In this document: in pieces, positions 1 through 9,572 of the stretch | How the letters are laid out: every line of letters begins with the position of its first letter | Position numbering within the stretch: the first letter of the stretch is position 1 | Assembly: GCA_947166905.1 (NCBI GenBank) | Contig: CAMVFZ010000003.1 | Span: 62,001 to 126,000, forward strand | Length of the DNA: 64,000 nt | Source: an uncultured Prevotellaceae bacterium | GTDB lineage: Bacteria; Bacteroidota; Bacteroidia; Bacteroidales; UBA932 | Reading direction: 5' to 3' | Made by a program: the position numbers and the translations under genes | Notes under the pieces: model-generated | The model's database searches: none | What the model saw: only the letters and a program-made list of their open reading frames with translations | Told to the model about the DNA's origin: nothing

Positions 1-1194
1 AAGGCGGTAAGAGTTGTTAAGGGAGCATACGGATGCCATCAGCAGATGGTTGTGAAGGCATACTGCGCGAACTACTGAAGCGTAGAATGAAAGGAACTGC
101 AGGTTCTTGAGAGGGGTCTTTCCGGGAGAAAGCAGGTTCACGCCCTTGTCGGTTTGCATGGACCAGTTGCAGTGCTTGCCACTGCCGTTGATGCCCTGGA
201 AAGGCTTCTCGTGGAAGAGAACCTTGAGTTTATGCTTTTCTGCCACCTTGCCCATAACAATCATAAGAAGCATGTTCTGGTCTATTGCGGTGGTAATCTC
301 AGAGAATACCGGTGCGCACTCGAACTGGTTGGGCGCTACCTCGTTATGACGTGTCTGAAGCGGAATTCCAAGTTTGTAGGCCTCTGTCTCAAAGTCCTTC
401 ATAAAGGTGGCTACGCGAGAAGGGATGGCACCGAAGTAGTGGTCTGAAAGCTGCTGGTCCTTGGCCGATGTATGGCCGATAACGGTACGGTTGCAAAGCT
501 GCAGGTCCGGGCGGGCGTTGTAAAGGGCCTCGTCTACAAGGAAGTACTCCTGCTCAAGGCCGACGTTAATGGAAACGCTCTTTACGCCTGAGTCAAAGAG
601 CTTGGCTACGGATGTAGCCGCGGTGTTCAGGGCCTGGATTGAACGCAGGTTGGGCACCTTCATATCCAGTGCCTCTCCGGTATAGGAAACAAATACTGAA
701 GGAATACAGAGTGTTCCGTCAAGGATGAAAGCGGGGGAGTTGGGATCCCATGCAGAATAGCCCCTGGCCTCGAAGGTGTTGCGAAGACCGCCGTTGGGGA
801 AGCTTGAAGCGTCAGGTTCCTGCTGAACCAGTGCGCTGCCTTTGAAGCGCTCCATCGGGTCTCCGTCTTTAAGGGAAAGGAAGGCCTCATGCTTTTCGGC
901 TGTAGAGCCGGTCATGGGCTGGAAAAGGTGGGTGTAATGGGTAGCTCCACGCTCAATAGCCCAGGACTTCATTCCGGATGCAATCTCGTCCGCAACCTTG
1001 CGGTCAATCTTGTTTCCGGTTTTACGAGCCTCCAACACCGCACGGTAGGCGACATCGGACATATATTTGCGCATAGCTTCCAGAGAGAATACGTTTTGGC
1101 CAAAATAAGAGGAGATTGGCCCGTCAACAGAATAATGACGCTGTACATTACGTGAGGACGCCACAGCAAGCGCCCGTTCTCTGATAGTTGCCAT
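1..1194 (-). CDS. glnN: Glutamine synthetase type III, N-terminal part (gene cut by window edge)
   Basis: This is the first 398 codons of a type III glutamine synthetase (GSIII, a cytoplasmic hexamer or dodecamer that makes glutamine from glutamate, ammonia and ATP). GSIII proteins are about 700-730 residues, so roughly the C-terminal 45% lies beyond position 1. The translation starts MATIRERALAVASSR and has family segments such as PMTGSTAEKH, GLEQEYFLVD, HNEVAPNQFE and GINGSGKHCNWS, which carry the glutamate and ATP site residues. The start at 1194 is chosen because a good promoter (-7 at 1253-1260) and a leader hairpin lie directly upstream. It is divergent from purC. The leader hairpin followed by a T run suggests attenuation or mRNA-end control. 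Confidence 0.95.
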   Translation of the reverse strand, partial: MATIRERALAVASSRNVQRHYSVDGPISSYFGQNVFSLEAMRKYMSDVAYRAVLEARKTGNKIDRKVADEIASGMKSWAIERGATHYTHLFQPMTGSTAEKHEAFLSLKDGDPMERFKGSALVQQEPDASSFPNGGLRNTFEARGYSAWDPNSPAFILDGTLCIPSVFVSYTGEALDMKVPNLRSIQALNTAATSVAKLFDSGVKSVSINVGLEQEYFLVDEALYNARPDLQLCNRTVIGHTSAKDQQLSDHYFGAIPSRVATFMKDFETEAYKLGIPLQTRHNEVAPNQFECAPVFSEITTAIDQNMLLMIVMGKVAEKHKLKVLFHEKPFQGINGSGKHCNWSMQTDKGVNLLSPGKTPLKNLQFLSFYASVVRAVCLHNHLLMASVCSLNNSYRL

Positions 1195-1206
1195 ATGTAT
1201 AGATAT

Positions 1207-1248
1207 AAAAAAAACCGTAAACAACGGCACTGCGACCGATGCTTACGG
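1207..1248 (-). promoter_or_regulatory. Terminator-like hairpin in the glnN leader
   Basis: Read on the minus strand, a 13-bp arm (1248-1236) pairs with 1227-1215, with one G-U pair, one mismatch and an 8-nt loop. It is followed at once by eight T residues (1214-1207). The start codon lies only 12 nt further on. The predicted transcription start is close to 1246, so the hairpin would form the very 5' end of the mRNA. It has the form of an intrinsic terminator but sits between promoter and gene. Attenuation is an inference; a 5' stabilising stem is the alternative. Confidence 0.6.
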
Positions 1249-1252
1249 GCCA

Positions 1253-1284
1253 CAAATATATGAACATTTTTAATAACCAACAAA
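1253..1284 (-). promoter_or_regulatory. Promoter of glnN
   Basis: On the minus strand TTTG (1284-1281) is followed after 20 bp by TATATTTG (1260-1253). This matches the Bacteroidetes primary-sigma consensus TTTG-N19/21-TAnnTTTG. It faces glnN, 59 bp upstream of the start codon. Confidence 0.7.
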
Positions 1285-1319
1285 TAAAATTTTTCATCTG
1301 AAAAAAGGAATATTTATAG

Positions 1320-1327
1320 TATCTTTG
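1320..1327 (+). promoter_or_regulatory. -7 box of the purC-purB promoter
   Basis: TATCTTTG matches the Bacteroidetes -7 consensus TAnnTTTG and ends 23 bp before the purC start codon. No clear -33 TTTG is visible at the right distance. Confidence 0.6.
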
Positions 1328-1350
1328 CGCGTCAAAAAATTACATTCTCA

Positions 1351-2298
1351 ATGAAAGCAGTCGTCAACACAAATTTTCAGTTCCCCGGCCAGACAGCCAA
1401 GTATGTAGGTAAGGTCAGGGACGTGTACAGCATTGGTGAAGATTACCTTGCAATGGTAGTTACAGACCGTATCTCTGCATTTGATGTGGTATTGCCGGAG
1501 GGCATCCCTTACAAGGGCCAGGTCCTGAACCAGATTGCCTCAAAATTCCTGGATCTTACCACTGACATTCTGCCCAACTGGAAGGTTGCTACAGTAGACC
1601 CTATGGTTACCATCGGTTACCGCTGCGAGCCCTTCAAAGTAGAAATGGTTGTTCGCGGTTATCTTGCCGGTCATGCATGGCGTGAGTATAAGGCAGGCAA
1701 CCGTACCCTTTGCGGAGTTACCCTCCCCGAGGGACTGCGAGAGAATGAAAAACTTCCCACCCCCATCATCACTCCTACCACCAAGGCCGCTGAAGGCCAC
1801 GACGAGGACATCAGCAAAGAAGAAATCATCGCACGCGGCATAGTATCAAGAGAAGACTACGAGCAGCTTGAGCGCTACACCCTGGCACTTTTCCAGCGTG
1901 GTACTGAGATCGCTGCAAAGCGCGGCCTCATTCTGGTAGACACCAAGTACGAGTTTGGTAAGCGTAATGGCCAGATTGTTCTGATGGACGAAATCCATAC
2001 CCCCGACTCTTCCCGTTACTTCTATGCCGATGGTTACCAGGAGCGTCTTGCAAAAGGCGAGCATCAGAAGCAGCTTTCCAAGGAGTTCGTACGCGAGTGG
2101 CTCATGGCCGGTGGCTTCCAGGGCCAGGAAGGCCAGAAGGTGCCTGAGATGACCCCTGAGGTGGTTAACGGCATCACTGACCGCTACGTAGAGCTCTATG
2201 AGAATATTACCGGAGAAGCTTTCAACCGCACTGAGTGCGCAGATGTTCCGGCCCGCATAGAGGCCAATGTGCTGAACTTCCTTAAAAACCTCAAATAA
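1351..2298 (+). CDS. purC: Phosphoribosylaminoimidazole-succinocarboxamide synthase (SAICAR synthetase)
   Basis: This cytoplasmic enzyme joins CAIR and aspartate with ATP to give SAICAR, step 8 of de novo purine synthesis. The 315 residues are normal for the family form found in Bacteroidetes. Recognisable segments are [10 protein letters not shown] (ATP-binding loop), [34 protein letters not shown] (substrate site) and LVDTKYEFG with [12 protein letters not shown]. It is followed after 2 nt by purB, which supports an operon of two purine genes. The start is the first ATG after the -7 box at 1320-1327. Confidence 0.97.
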   Translation: MKAVVNTNFQFPGQTAKYVGKVRDVYSIGEDYLAMVVTDRISAFDVVLPEGIPYKGQVLNQIASKFLDLTTDILPNWKVATVDPMVTIGYRCEPFKVEMVVRGYLAGHAWREYKAGNRTLCGVTLPEGLRENEKLPTPIITPTTKAAEGHDEDISKEEIIARGIVSREDYEQLERYTLALFQRGTEIAAKRGLILVDTKYEFGKRNGQIVLMDEIHTPDSSRYFYADGYQERLAKGEHQKQLSKEFVREWLMAGGFQGQEGQKVPEMTPEVVNGITDRYVELYENITGEAFNRTECADVPARIEANVLNFLKNLK

Positions 2299-2300
2299 TC

Positions 2301-3593
2301 ATGATTGAGCGTTATTCAAGAAAGGTGATGAGGGACGTTTGGACTGAGGAAAACAAGTTCAACGCCTATCTTCAGGTAGAAATACTCTCTTGCGAAGCCT
2401 GGAGCAAACTTGGAGTTATTCCGGCAGAGGATGTAGAGAAGATCCGCGCAAAGGCTAAATTCGAAGTTCCCAGAATCAAGGAAATCGAGGAGCAGACCCG
2501 CCACGATGTGGTAGCTTTCACCCGTGCCGTCAGCGAGAGTCTTGGAGAAGAGCGCAAGTGGGTACACTACGGCCTTACTTCCACCGACGTGGTTGATACC
2601 GCCAATGGTTATCTTGTAAAGCAGGCCAACGCCATCCTTCTCAAAGACCTGGAGGAATTCCTTGAGGTTCTTCGCAAGCGTGCAAAGGAGTTCAAGAATA
2701 CCCCTTGCATCGGCCGTACACACGGTATTCATGCCGATATCACCAGCTTCGGCCTTAAATGGGCCCTTTGGTTCGAGGAAATGAAACGCAACATCCAGCG
2801 CTTCAAGACCGCCGCAGAGGGCATCGAGGCCGGTAAGATGAGCGGCGCTGTTGGCAACTTTGCCAATATCCCTCCGTTCATCCAGGACTATGTTTGCGAA
2901 AAGCTTGGAATCGCATCGGCCGATATCTCTACCCAGGTGCTTCAGCGTGACCGCCATGCCTACTACATCGGCACTCTGGCCCTCATCGGCGCAACCCTGG
3001 AGCAGATGGCCTTCGAGGTCCGCAACCTTCAGCGCACAGAGGTCAGGGAAGTAGAGGAAGCTTTCCGCAAGGGCCAGAAGGGCTCAAGCGCAATGCCTCA
3101 CAAACGCAATCCTATCAGTAGTGAAAATATATGCGGATGCGCACGCGTAATGCGCGGATACATGGTTACTTCCTACGAGAACGTGGCCCTCTGGCACGAG
3201 CGTGACATATCACACTCTTCTACAGAGCGCATTATCCTTCCCGATGCAACTGAGCTCCTGGACTACATGCTCACCAGATTCAAGGGAATTCTTGAGAATC
3301 TTGTGGTTTACCCGGAGACCATGCTTGCAAACATCTACCGCACCCGCGGCGTCATCTTTGCCCAGAGGGTCATGAACGCCCTCATCGGCAAAGGTCTTTC
3401 CCGCGAGCAGGCTTACGATACGGTTCAGCCTATCGCCATGAAGGCCTGGACAGAGAATCTGGACTACCAGACGTTGCTGAAAGGGTCGGAGGCAGTTACA
3501 GCCCTCCTGACTACGGAAGAGCTGGAAGGCTGTTTCACTCTGGACTACTACTTCAAGAATGTAGATTATATCTTTAACCGGGTTGGTATTTAA
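2301..3593 (+). CDS. purB: Adenylosuccinate lyase
   Basis: This enzyme cleaves SAICAR to AICAR and adenylosuccinate to AMP, each time releasing fumarate. The 430-residue protein fits the fumarase/aspartase superfamily. Visible motifs are [11 protein letters not shown], the conserved [14 protein letters not shown] with the general-acid His, and the flexible signature loop [11 protein letters not shown] with its catalytic Ser near residue 265. It starts 2 nt after the purC stop, so the two are cotranscribed and catalyse consecutive steps. A hairpin with a T-rich tail spans its stop codon and ends the operon. Confidence 0.97.
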   Translation: MIERYSRKVMRDVWTEENKFNAYLQVEILSCEAWSKLGVIPAEDVEKIRAKAKFEVPRIKEIEEQTRHDVVAFTRAVSESLGEERKWVHYGLTSTDVVDTANGYLVKQANAILLKDLEEFLEVLRKRAKEFKNTPCIGRTHGIHADITSFGLKWALWFEEMKRNIQRFKTAAEGIEAGKMSGAVGNFANIPPFIQDYVCEKLGIASADISTQVLQRDRHAYYIGTLALIGATLEQMAFEVRNLQRTEVREVEEAFRKGQKGSSAMPHKRNPISSENICGCARVMRGYMVTSYENVALWHERDISHSSTERIILPDATELLDYMLTRFKGILENLVVYPETMLANIYRTRGVIFAQRVMNALIGKGLSREQAYDTVQPIAMKAWTENLDYQTLLKGSEAVTALLTTEELEGCFTLDYYFKNVDYIFNRVGI

Positions 3594-3613
3594 CCACCCG
3601 GTTATTCTTTTTC
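3576..3613. terminator. Hairpin terminator between convergent purB and purF
   Basis: AACCGGGT (3576-3583) pairs with ACCCGGTT (3596-3603), with extra inner GGT/ACC pairing, followed on the plus strand by ATTCTTTTTC. The stem covers both stop codons (purB 3591-3593, purF 3602-3604), a compact arrangement for two convergent genes. Confidence 0.7.
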
Positions 3614-4990
3614 TTCTGAGTATCCGTAAAGATCTGTGGGGTAGCCGCCGCCAAAGCAGGCGGTGCAGAGTTCCGTGCGCTCAGAGGCCTTGAACAGGGC
3701 CTCTTCCGACAGGTAATAGAGGCTGTCGGCTCCAATGAAGTCGCATATTTCCTGCTCACTCATCTGGGCGGCGATAAGCTGGTCCCTAGTGCCGGTATCT
3801 ATGCCGTAATAACACGGCCAGGCGTACTTGGGGCTGGCAATTCTCATGTGAACCTCTTTTGCCCCGGCGTCTCGCAGCATCTGCACAAGCTGTTTGCTGG
3901 TGGTGCCGCGGACTATGGAATCGTCCACCACTACTACGCGTTTACCGTTAACTATACTGCGCATAGGGGAGAGCTTCATCCTTACACCCAGATTACGCAT
4001 GGCCTGGGTGGGCTGAATGAAGGTACGCGCCACATACATATTCTTCAGCAGACCCATCTGGAGGGGAATTTTTCCAGCCTCTGAATAGCCGATGGCGGCG
4101 CTCATTCCGGACTCCGGAACATAGGTCACAAGGTCGGCCTCAGTGGGGCACTCCTGGTAAAGGAGGGCTCCTGAGCGTTTACGGAATACGTGAACGCTGC
4201 AACCCTCTATTACGCTGTCCGGGCGGGCGAAGTATATGTATTCCATAGAGCACATGCGATGCTTGCGTTCTGTGGAAAAATGGTGGCTATGGACTCCATC
4301 GGCATCGATAACCAGGAGCTCACCGGGTTCTACGTCCCTTATGAATTCTGCGCCGACAAGCGACAGGGCGCAGGTTTCGCTGGCTACTATGTAACCGTCG
4401 CCAAGGCGGCCCAGCGACAGGGGGCGGAAGCCGTATTTGTCGCGGCAGGCATAAAGGGCATTCTCTGTAAGAACTACGGTAGCGTATGCGCCGTCAAGCT
4501 GGTTCGCGGCATGGCCGATGTTGGCAGCCCAGCCAAGGCTGACGGGGCCTACACCAATCAGGTGGCCAAAGAGCTCGCTGTCCGATGTTGACGAGAACAG
4601 GTGGCCATGGCTCTCCATCGCCAGTTTTACCTCTTCAGCGTTGACGATGTTTCCGTTGTGGGCAAGGGCAAAGCGGCCGATTTTACCGGTGATACCAAAG
4701 GGCTGCAGGTTCTCGCGGCCGCCCACCTTGGTGGTAGGGTAGCGAACGTGGCCTATGCAGGACCGGCCTTCCAGGCCTGAGAGTTCATCTTCTCCGAAGA
4801 CGTCCTTCACCAGGCCGGCCTCCTTATGTATGCGGATGCTTCCGTCTGCATCGACAGCGGCAATTCCGCAACCCTGCTGGCCCCTGTGCTGTAGGCTCTG
4901 CAGGGCCATGAAGGCCACTCTTGCAGCGTGCTCTACGCCGTAGATTCCTACGACGCCGCACTCTTCGTGGAGCTCGTCCTTGCAATTCAT
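3602..4990 (-). CDS. purF: Amidophosphoribosyltransferase
   Basis: This is the first committed enzyme of purine synthesis, moving glutamine amide nitrogen onto PRPP. Translation from 4990 gives 462 residues starting MNCKDELHEE; the next residue is Cys11 of CGVVGIYG, the N-terminal nucleophile exposed after removal of a short propeptide. The PRPP-binding signature VVVVDDSIVRGTTS is intact. An upstream ATG at 5008 is in frame but would overlap the carAB stop (4995-4997), so 4990 is preferred; both are possible. It sits 4 nt after the fused carAB gene, which links purine and pyrimidine/arginine glutamine amidotransferases in one transcript. Confidence 0.95.
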   Translation of the reverse strand: MNCKDELHEECGVVGIYGVEHAARVAFMALQSLQHRGQQGCGIAAVDADGSIRIHKEAGLVKDVFGEDELSGLEGRSCIGHVRYPTTKVGGRENLQPFGITGKIGRFALAHNGNIVNAEEVKLAMESHGHLFSSTSDSELFGHLIGVGPVSLGWAANIGHAANQLDGAYATVVLTENALYACRDKYGFRPLSLGRLGDGYIVASETCALSLVGAEFIRDVEPGELLVIDADGVHSHHFSTERKHRMCSMEYIYFARPDSVIEGCSVHVFRKRSGALLYQECPTEADLVTYVPESGMSAAIGYSEAGKIPLQMGLLKNMYVARTFIQPTQAMRNLGVRMKLSPMRSIVNGKRVVVVDDSIVRGTTSKQLVQMLRDAGAKEVHMRIASPKYAWPCYYGIDTGTRDQLIAAQMSEQEICDFIGADSLYYLSEEALFKASERTELCTACFGGGYPTDLYGYSEEKE

Positions 4991-4994
4991 ATGA

Positions 4995-7900
4995 TTAACA
5001 GAATTCATCCCAGCTTCTGATAGGAATCTTGTCGGGGTCTACCGTGCAGAATGCCGTGATAAAGGCTATTGCCAGGCGTGCATTGGTAAGCAGCGGTATG
5101 TTAAGGTCGATGGCGGCGCGGCGGATCTTGTATCCGTTGGAAAGCTCGCGAGGGGTAAGGTCCTTGGGGATATTTACCACAAGGTCAATCTCCTTTTTGT
5201 GCAGCAAATCCAGCGCCTGCGGCTGCTGGCCTTCGTCGCTCGGCCAGTGCACCAGGGTATTGGGCACTCCGTTGCTTGAAAGGTAGCGGGAGGTTCCGCC
5301 GGTAGCGTATAGATTGTATCCGTGATTTACAAGCATCTTGGCAGCCTCGAGCATTCCGGCCTTCTGCTCTGGTGTACCTGTAGAAAGCAGTATGTTCTTG
5401 CGGGGGATCTTGTAGCCTACGGACAGCATGGATTCAAGTATAGCGCTGGGAACATCGTCGCCGATGCAGCCTACTTCTCCAGTTGAGGCCATGTCCACTC
5501 CAAGGACAGGATCGGCCTTCTGAAGACGGTTGAAAGAGAACTGGGAGGCTTTGATGCCCACGCAGTCAAGGTCGAAGAGGTCCTTTGACGGGGGAGTTAC
5601 CTCCTCACCCAGCATTACCTTTGTCGCAAGTTCTATCAAGTTGATTTTCAGAACTTTGCTTACGAAGGGGAAGCTGCGGCTTGCGCGCAGGTTGCACTCG
5701 ATAACCTTAACGTCGTTGTCCTTTGCCAGATACTGGATGTTGAAGGGGCCGGAGATGTGCAGTCCGGCTGCAATCTTGCGGCTGATGCGCTTGATACGGC
5801 GCACTGTCTCTACATACAGTTTCTGGGGAGGGAACTGGATGGTGGCGTCTCCGGAGTGTACTCCGGCAAATTCCACGTGTTCTCCAATGGCGTATGCTAT
5901 TATGTTTCCGTGGTCTGCCACGGCGTCGAATTCAATCTCTTTCGCGTGCTCTACGAAGCGGCTTACAACTACAGGGTGCTCCTTGCTGACCTGTGCCGCC
6001 ATCTGAAGGTAACGCTCCAACTCTTCCTGGTTGGAACAGATATTCATAGCTGCTCCTGAGAGAACGTATGACGGGCGCACAAGTACAGGGAAGCCTACAC
6101 GGCCGATGAAGTTGGCGATATCCTCCTGAGAGCTAAGCTCTCCCCATTCCGGCTGGTCTACGCCAAGTTGGTCAAGCAGGGCAGAGAACTTCTTGCGGTC
6201 TTCTGCATTGTCAATATCCACAGCCGATGTTCCCAGAAGCTTGATTCCGCGCTTTGCAAGGCGCAGGGCCAGGTTGTTCGGAATCTGGCCGCCGGTAGAA
6301 ACCACGACGCCCTTAGGGTTCTCCATCTCCACTACGTCAAGTACGCGCTCGAAGGAGAGTTCGTCAAAGTAGAGGCGGTCGCAGATATCGTAGTCGGTGG
6401 ATACGGTTTCAGGGTTGTAGTTGACCACAACGCTGCGGTATCCGCGTTCGCGGATGGTCTTGAGGGCCTGTACGCAGCACCAGTCGAACTCTACTGAAGA
6501 ACCGATCCTATAGGCTCCTGAACCAAGTACCACAACGGCTTCGCGTTTGTCGGCGCTATTGTCCGGGAGGTCGCTTTCAGTGCCCTGATATGTAAGGTAC
6601 AGGTAGTTGGTCTCTGCCGGGAATTCTCCGGCCAGGGTATCTATCTGCTTAACAACCGGCAGTATGCCGTAGCTCTTGCGCAAGTCTCTGATAGCCAGGA
6701 GGTCCGGCGTCTGGCCCTTGGGCGTGGTGGCGCGGGCTATCTGGAAGTCGGAGAAGCCGTAAAGTTTTGCGCGGCGCATAAGGTCCGCATCCGGCTGGCC
6801 TTTCTTAAGATCGGCGTCTATATCGATGATATTCAACAGTTTCTTAAGGAACCATCGGTCTATGCGGGTAAGGTTGTGAACCTTTTCTACATCGTAGCCG
6901 TGCTGCATGGCCTCGCTGATGGCGAAGATTCGCATGTCGGTAGGCTCCTTAAGGGCCTTGTCAAGGTTCTCGAAGGGCATCGAACTGTTTTCTACGAAGC
7001 CGTGCATGCCTTGGCCTATCATCCTGAGGCCTTTCTGTATAGCTTCTTCAAAGGTTCGGCCGATGGACATGACCTCGCCTACGGACTTCATGCTACTGCC
7101 GATGGAGCGGTCCACTCCGTGGAATTTGCCAAGGTCCCAGCGGGGAATCTTACAAACTACGTAGTCCAGTGCGGGCTCAAAGTAAGCGGTGGTTGTCTGT
7201 GTTACGCTGTTCTTGAGCTCGAAGAGTCCCTTGCCCAAACCAAGTTTGGCGGCCACAAAGGCCAGAGGGTAGCCTGTTGCCTTGGATGCCAAAGCCGATG
7301 ATCGGCTTAACCTGGCGTTGACCTCGATTACGCGGTATTCCTCTGATTCTGTGTCAAAGGCATACTGTACATTGCATTCGCCAACAATACCAAGGTGGCG
7401 GACTATCTTGATGGCGGTGAGCCTCAGGAAGTGATACTCTTCGTTTGTCAGTGTCTGTGAGGGGGCAATTACGATGCTTTCTCCGGTGTGGATGCCAAGA
7501 GGGTCGAAGTTCTCCATGTTGCACACCGTGATACAGTTGTCGTATCTATCCCTAACTACCTCATATTCAATTTCTTTCCAGCCTTTAAGACTCTTCTCTA
7601 CCAGTACCTGGGGAGAGAAGGAGAAGGCTTTTTCTGCCAGTACTTCAAGCTCTGCCTCGTTGTCGCAGAAGCCTGAGCCCAGGCCGCCCAGCGCAAAGGC
7701 GGAGCGCAGAATTACAGGGTAGCCAAGGCGGCTGGCGGCGGCTTTTGCCGCATCCATGGTGTCGCAGGCTTCGCTGCGGATGGTCTTTACGCCAATCTCG
7801 TCCAGGCGCTCTACGAAGAGCTCCCTGTCTTCTGTATCAATGATTGTCTGTACGGGGGTTCCAAGTACGCGTACTCCGTATTTCTGGAGAACACCGCTTT

Positions 7901-9371
7901 CGTACAGTTTGATACCGCAGTTGAGGGCGGTCTGGCCGCCGAAGGAGAGGAAGATGCCGTCCGGGCGTTCCTTCTCTATAACGCGCTCAACAAAGCTAGG
8001 AGTAACTGGCAGGAAGTAAATCTTGTCTGCGATACCCTCGCTTGTCTGAACGGTTGCGATGTTGGGGTTGATAAGTACGGTACGGATGCCTTCTTCCCTG
8101 AGGGCCTTGAGGGCCTGGGAACCGGAATAGTCAAACTCTCCGGCTTCTCCAATCTTAAGGGCGCCGGAACCAAGTACCAGAACGGTGGATATTTTCTCCG
8201 GGGCTTCTACGGTAGCATTATGGCGCAGATGTCCGCTGATAGGGGCGGAGCCGTCGCTAAGAGGGTGCTCAGTAAGTTCTGCAAAGCGGTCGAAGAGCAC
8301 TTCTGTATCCAGAGGACCGCCGTTGGCCTCAGGGTGGAACTGAACGGAGAACCAGGGCATAGAGGTGTGCTCAAGACCCTCGTTGGAACCGTCGTTCATA
8401 TTTACCAGCAGTGGCTTCCAGCCTTCCGGCAGGGAGTCGTTGTCAATGGCGTAGCCATGGTTCTGGCTGGTAATGAAGCACTCGGTTGTGCCGCTTAGGC
8501 GTACCGGCTGGTTGTGGCCTCTGTGACCGTACTTCAATTTATATACTTTAGCTCCGGCGGCAATGCCAAGGAGCTGGTTGCCAAGGCAGATACCCATGAT
8601 GGGCTTGACGGGGCGGCCTTCCGCTGCGCAGCGTCGGCCTTCGTCCATGGCCTTGCGCAGTATGTCTACGGCTTCCTGGCATTCGGCAGGGTTGCCCGGG
8701 CCGTTGCTAAGGAAGAGTCCGTCGTATTCCATATGGGTGTAATCGTAGTTCCACGGAACCCTGACTACCTCAAGGCCTCTTGAAAGGAGGCATCGGATTA
8801 TATTGTATTTGCATCCGCAGTCTACAAGAACTACTCGGCCGCGGACTTCACCTTTCGGATTGTAAGTGACAGGCTCCTTGCAAGAGACTTCTTCTACGAA
8901 ATTGTGATGCTCGTAGTCGTCCTGCTCGGTCTCGCCTTCATAGCCTTCAACCTCTATGCGGCCGTGCATTACACCATGCTCGCGGATGAGTTTCGTAAGG
9001 GCTCGGGTGTCAATGCCTGTGATGGCAGGAATGTCCTCCCTGCGCAGCCATTCATCCAGACTTTCCTCTGCGTCCCAGTGGCTGTATTCACGGCTGTAGT
9101 CGGCCACTACGAGGCCGCGTGCATAGATGTGGCTGCCCTCGAAGTGAACTTCAAGGCCGTCCTGCTCCTGATTGTGGGGAGGTACGCCGTAATTGCCGAT
9201 AAGTGGAAAAGTTGATACCAGAATCTGGCCGGAATAAGATGGATCGGTCAAACTCTCTGGGTATCCTGTCATTGCCGTGTTGAACACGACTTCACCTGAA
9301 GTATTCCTTAGACTTCCGAAGGCTGTGCCTTTGAACCGGGACCCGTCATCGAGGATTAATTCTGCTTTCAT
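4995..9371 (-). CDS. carAB: Carbamoyl-phosphate synthase, small and large subunits fused in one polypeptide
   Basis: A single open frame of 1458 codons covers both CPS subunits, which make carbamoyl phosphate from glutamine, bicarbonate and 2 ATP for pyrimidines and arginine. Residues 1-365 are the CarA glutaminase, with Cys262 in GICLGNQ and His346/Glu348 in QFHPEA. A linker of about 25 residues follows. From about 394 comes full-length CarB: two ATP-grasp halves and a C-terminal MGS-like allosteric domain (NILLSTGTPEQK, YATGGTSRYL). CarB starts VLVLGSGALKIGEAGEFDYSG, closer by eye to the eukaryotic CPS type than to E. coli CarB. In most bacteria these are two genes; no stop or frame change is seen at the junction. 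A longer start at 9404 is rejected because it overlaps the promoter box. Confidence 0.93.
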   Translation of the reverse strand: MKAELILDDGSRFKGTAFGSLRNTSGEVVFNTAMTGYPESLTDPSYSGQILVSTFPLIGNYGVPPHNQEQDGLEVHFEGSHIYARGLVVADYSREYSHWDAEESLDEWLRREDIPAITGIDTRALTKLIREHGVMHGRIEVEGYEGETEQDDYEHHNFVEEVSCKEPVTYNPKGEVRGRVVLVDCGCKYNIIRCLLSRGLEVVRVPWNYDYTHMEYDGLFLSNGPGNPAECQEAVDILRKAMDEGRRCAAEGRPVKPIMGICLGNQLLGIAAGAKVYKLKYGHRGHNQPVRLSGTTECFITSQNHGYAIDNDSLPEGWKPLLVNMNDGSNEGLEHTSMPWFSVQFHPEANGGPLDTEVLFDRFAELTEHPLSDGSAPISGHLRHNATVEAPEKISTVLVLGSGALKIGEAGEFDYSGSQALKALREEGIRTVLINPNIATVQTSEGIADKIYFLPVTPSFVERVIEKERPDGIFLSFGGQTALNCGIKLYESGVLQKYGVRVLGTPVQTIIDTEDRELFVERLDEIGVKTIRSEACDTMDAAKAAASRLGYPVILRSAFALGGLGSGFCDNEAELEVLAEKAFSFSPQVLVEKSLKGWKEIEYEVVRDRYDNCITVCNMENFDPLGIHTGESIVIAPSQTLTNEEYHFLRLTAIKIVRHLGIVGECNVQYAFDTESEEYRVIEVNARLSRSSALASKATGYPLAFVAAKLGLGKGLFELKNSVTQTTTAYFEPALDYVVCKIPRWDLGKFHGVDRSIGSSMKSVGEVMSIGRTFEEAIQKGLRMIGQGMHGFVENSSMPFENLDKALKEPTDMRIFAISEAMQHGYDVEKVHNLTRIDRWFLKKLLNIIDIDADLKKGQPDADLMRRAKLYGFSDFQIARATTPKGQTPDLLAIRDLRKSYGILPVVKQIDTLAGEFPAETNYLYLTYQGTESDLPDNSADKREAVVVLGSGAYRIGSSVEFDWCCVQALKTIRERGYRSVVVNYNPETVSTDYDICDRLYFDELSFERVLDVVEMENPKGVVVSTGGQIPNNLALRLAKRGIKLLGTSAVDIDNAEDRKKFSALLDQLGVDQPEWGELSSQEDIANFIGRVGFPVLVRPSYVLSGAAMNICSNQEELERYLQMAAQVSKEHPVVVSRFVEHAKEIEFDAVADHGNIIAYAIGEHVEFAGVHSGDATIQFPPQKLYVETVRRIKRISRKIAAGLHISGPFNIQYLAKDNDVKVIECNLRASRSFPFVSKVLKINLIELATKVMLGEEVTPPSKDLFDLDCVGIKASQFSFNRLQKADPVLGVDMASTGEVGCIGDDVPSAILESMLSVGYKIPRKNILLSTGTPEQKAGMLEAAKMLVNHGYNLYATGGTSRYLSSNGVPNTLVHWPSDEGQQPQALDLLHKKEIDLVVNIPKDLTPRELSNGYKIRRAAIDLNIPLLTNARLAIAFITAFCTVDPDKIPIRSWDEFC

Positions 9372-9401
9372 TCTGTAACTCGTAATCCTTAAACCGGGGC
9401 A

Positions 9402-9409
9402 CAAAGATA
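9402..9409 (-). promoter_or_regulatory. -7 box of the carAB-purF promoter
   Basis: CAAAGATA on the plus strand reads TATCTTTG on the minus strand, 30 bp upstream of the carAB ATG at 9371. It matches the Bacteroidetes -7 consensus. A -33 element is not clear. Confidence 0.6.
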
Positions 9410-9483
9410 GGAAAAGTTTCGGAATCCATAGGGGGAATTCGAATTTTTTGGGAAACTTTTTTTAATTTTGCACCCATTCTTCC

Positions 9484-9568
9484 GGTGAGTTGTCCGAGTG
9501 GTTGAAGGAGCCTGCCTCGAAAACAGGTGTACGGCAACGTACCGGGGGTTCGAATCCCTCACTCACCG
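9484..9568 (+). tRNA. tRNA-Ser (anticodon CGA)
   Basis: The acceptor arms GGTGAGT (9484-9490) and ACTCACC (9561-9567) pair fully and are followed by discriminator G. The anticodon loop CTCGAAA has CGA at 9518-9520, read as Ser for UCG codons. A long variable arm (GTACGGCAACGTAC) is typical of class II serine tRNAs, and the T-loop GGTTCGAATCC is present. CCA is not encoded. The next gene begins 4 nt after the tRNA end. Confidence 0.95.
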
Positions 9569-9572
9569 CTTT

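Noticed and set aside
9372..9404. 11-codon upstream extension of carAB
   Set aside because: It overlaps the -7 promoter box, so the mRNA would begin after this start.
9498..9572. N-terminal extension of the AraC regulator
   Set aside because: It runs through the tRNA-Ser gene and cannot be real coding sequence.
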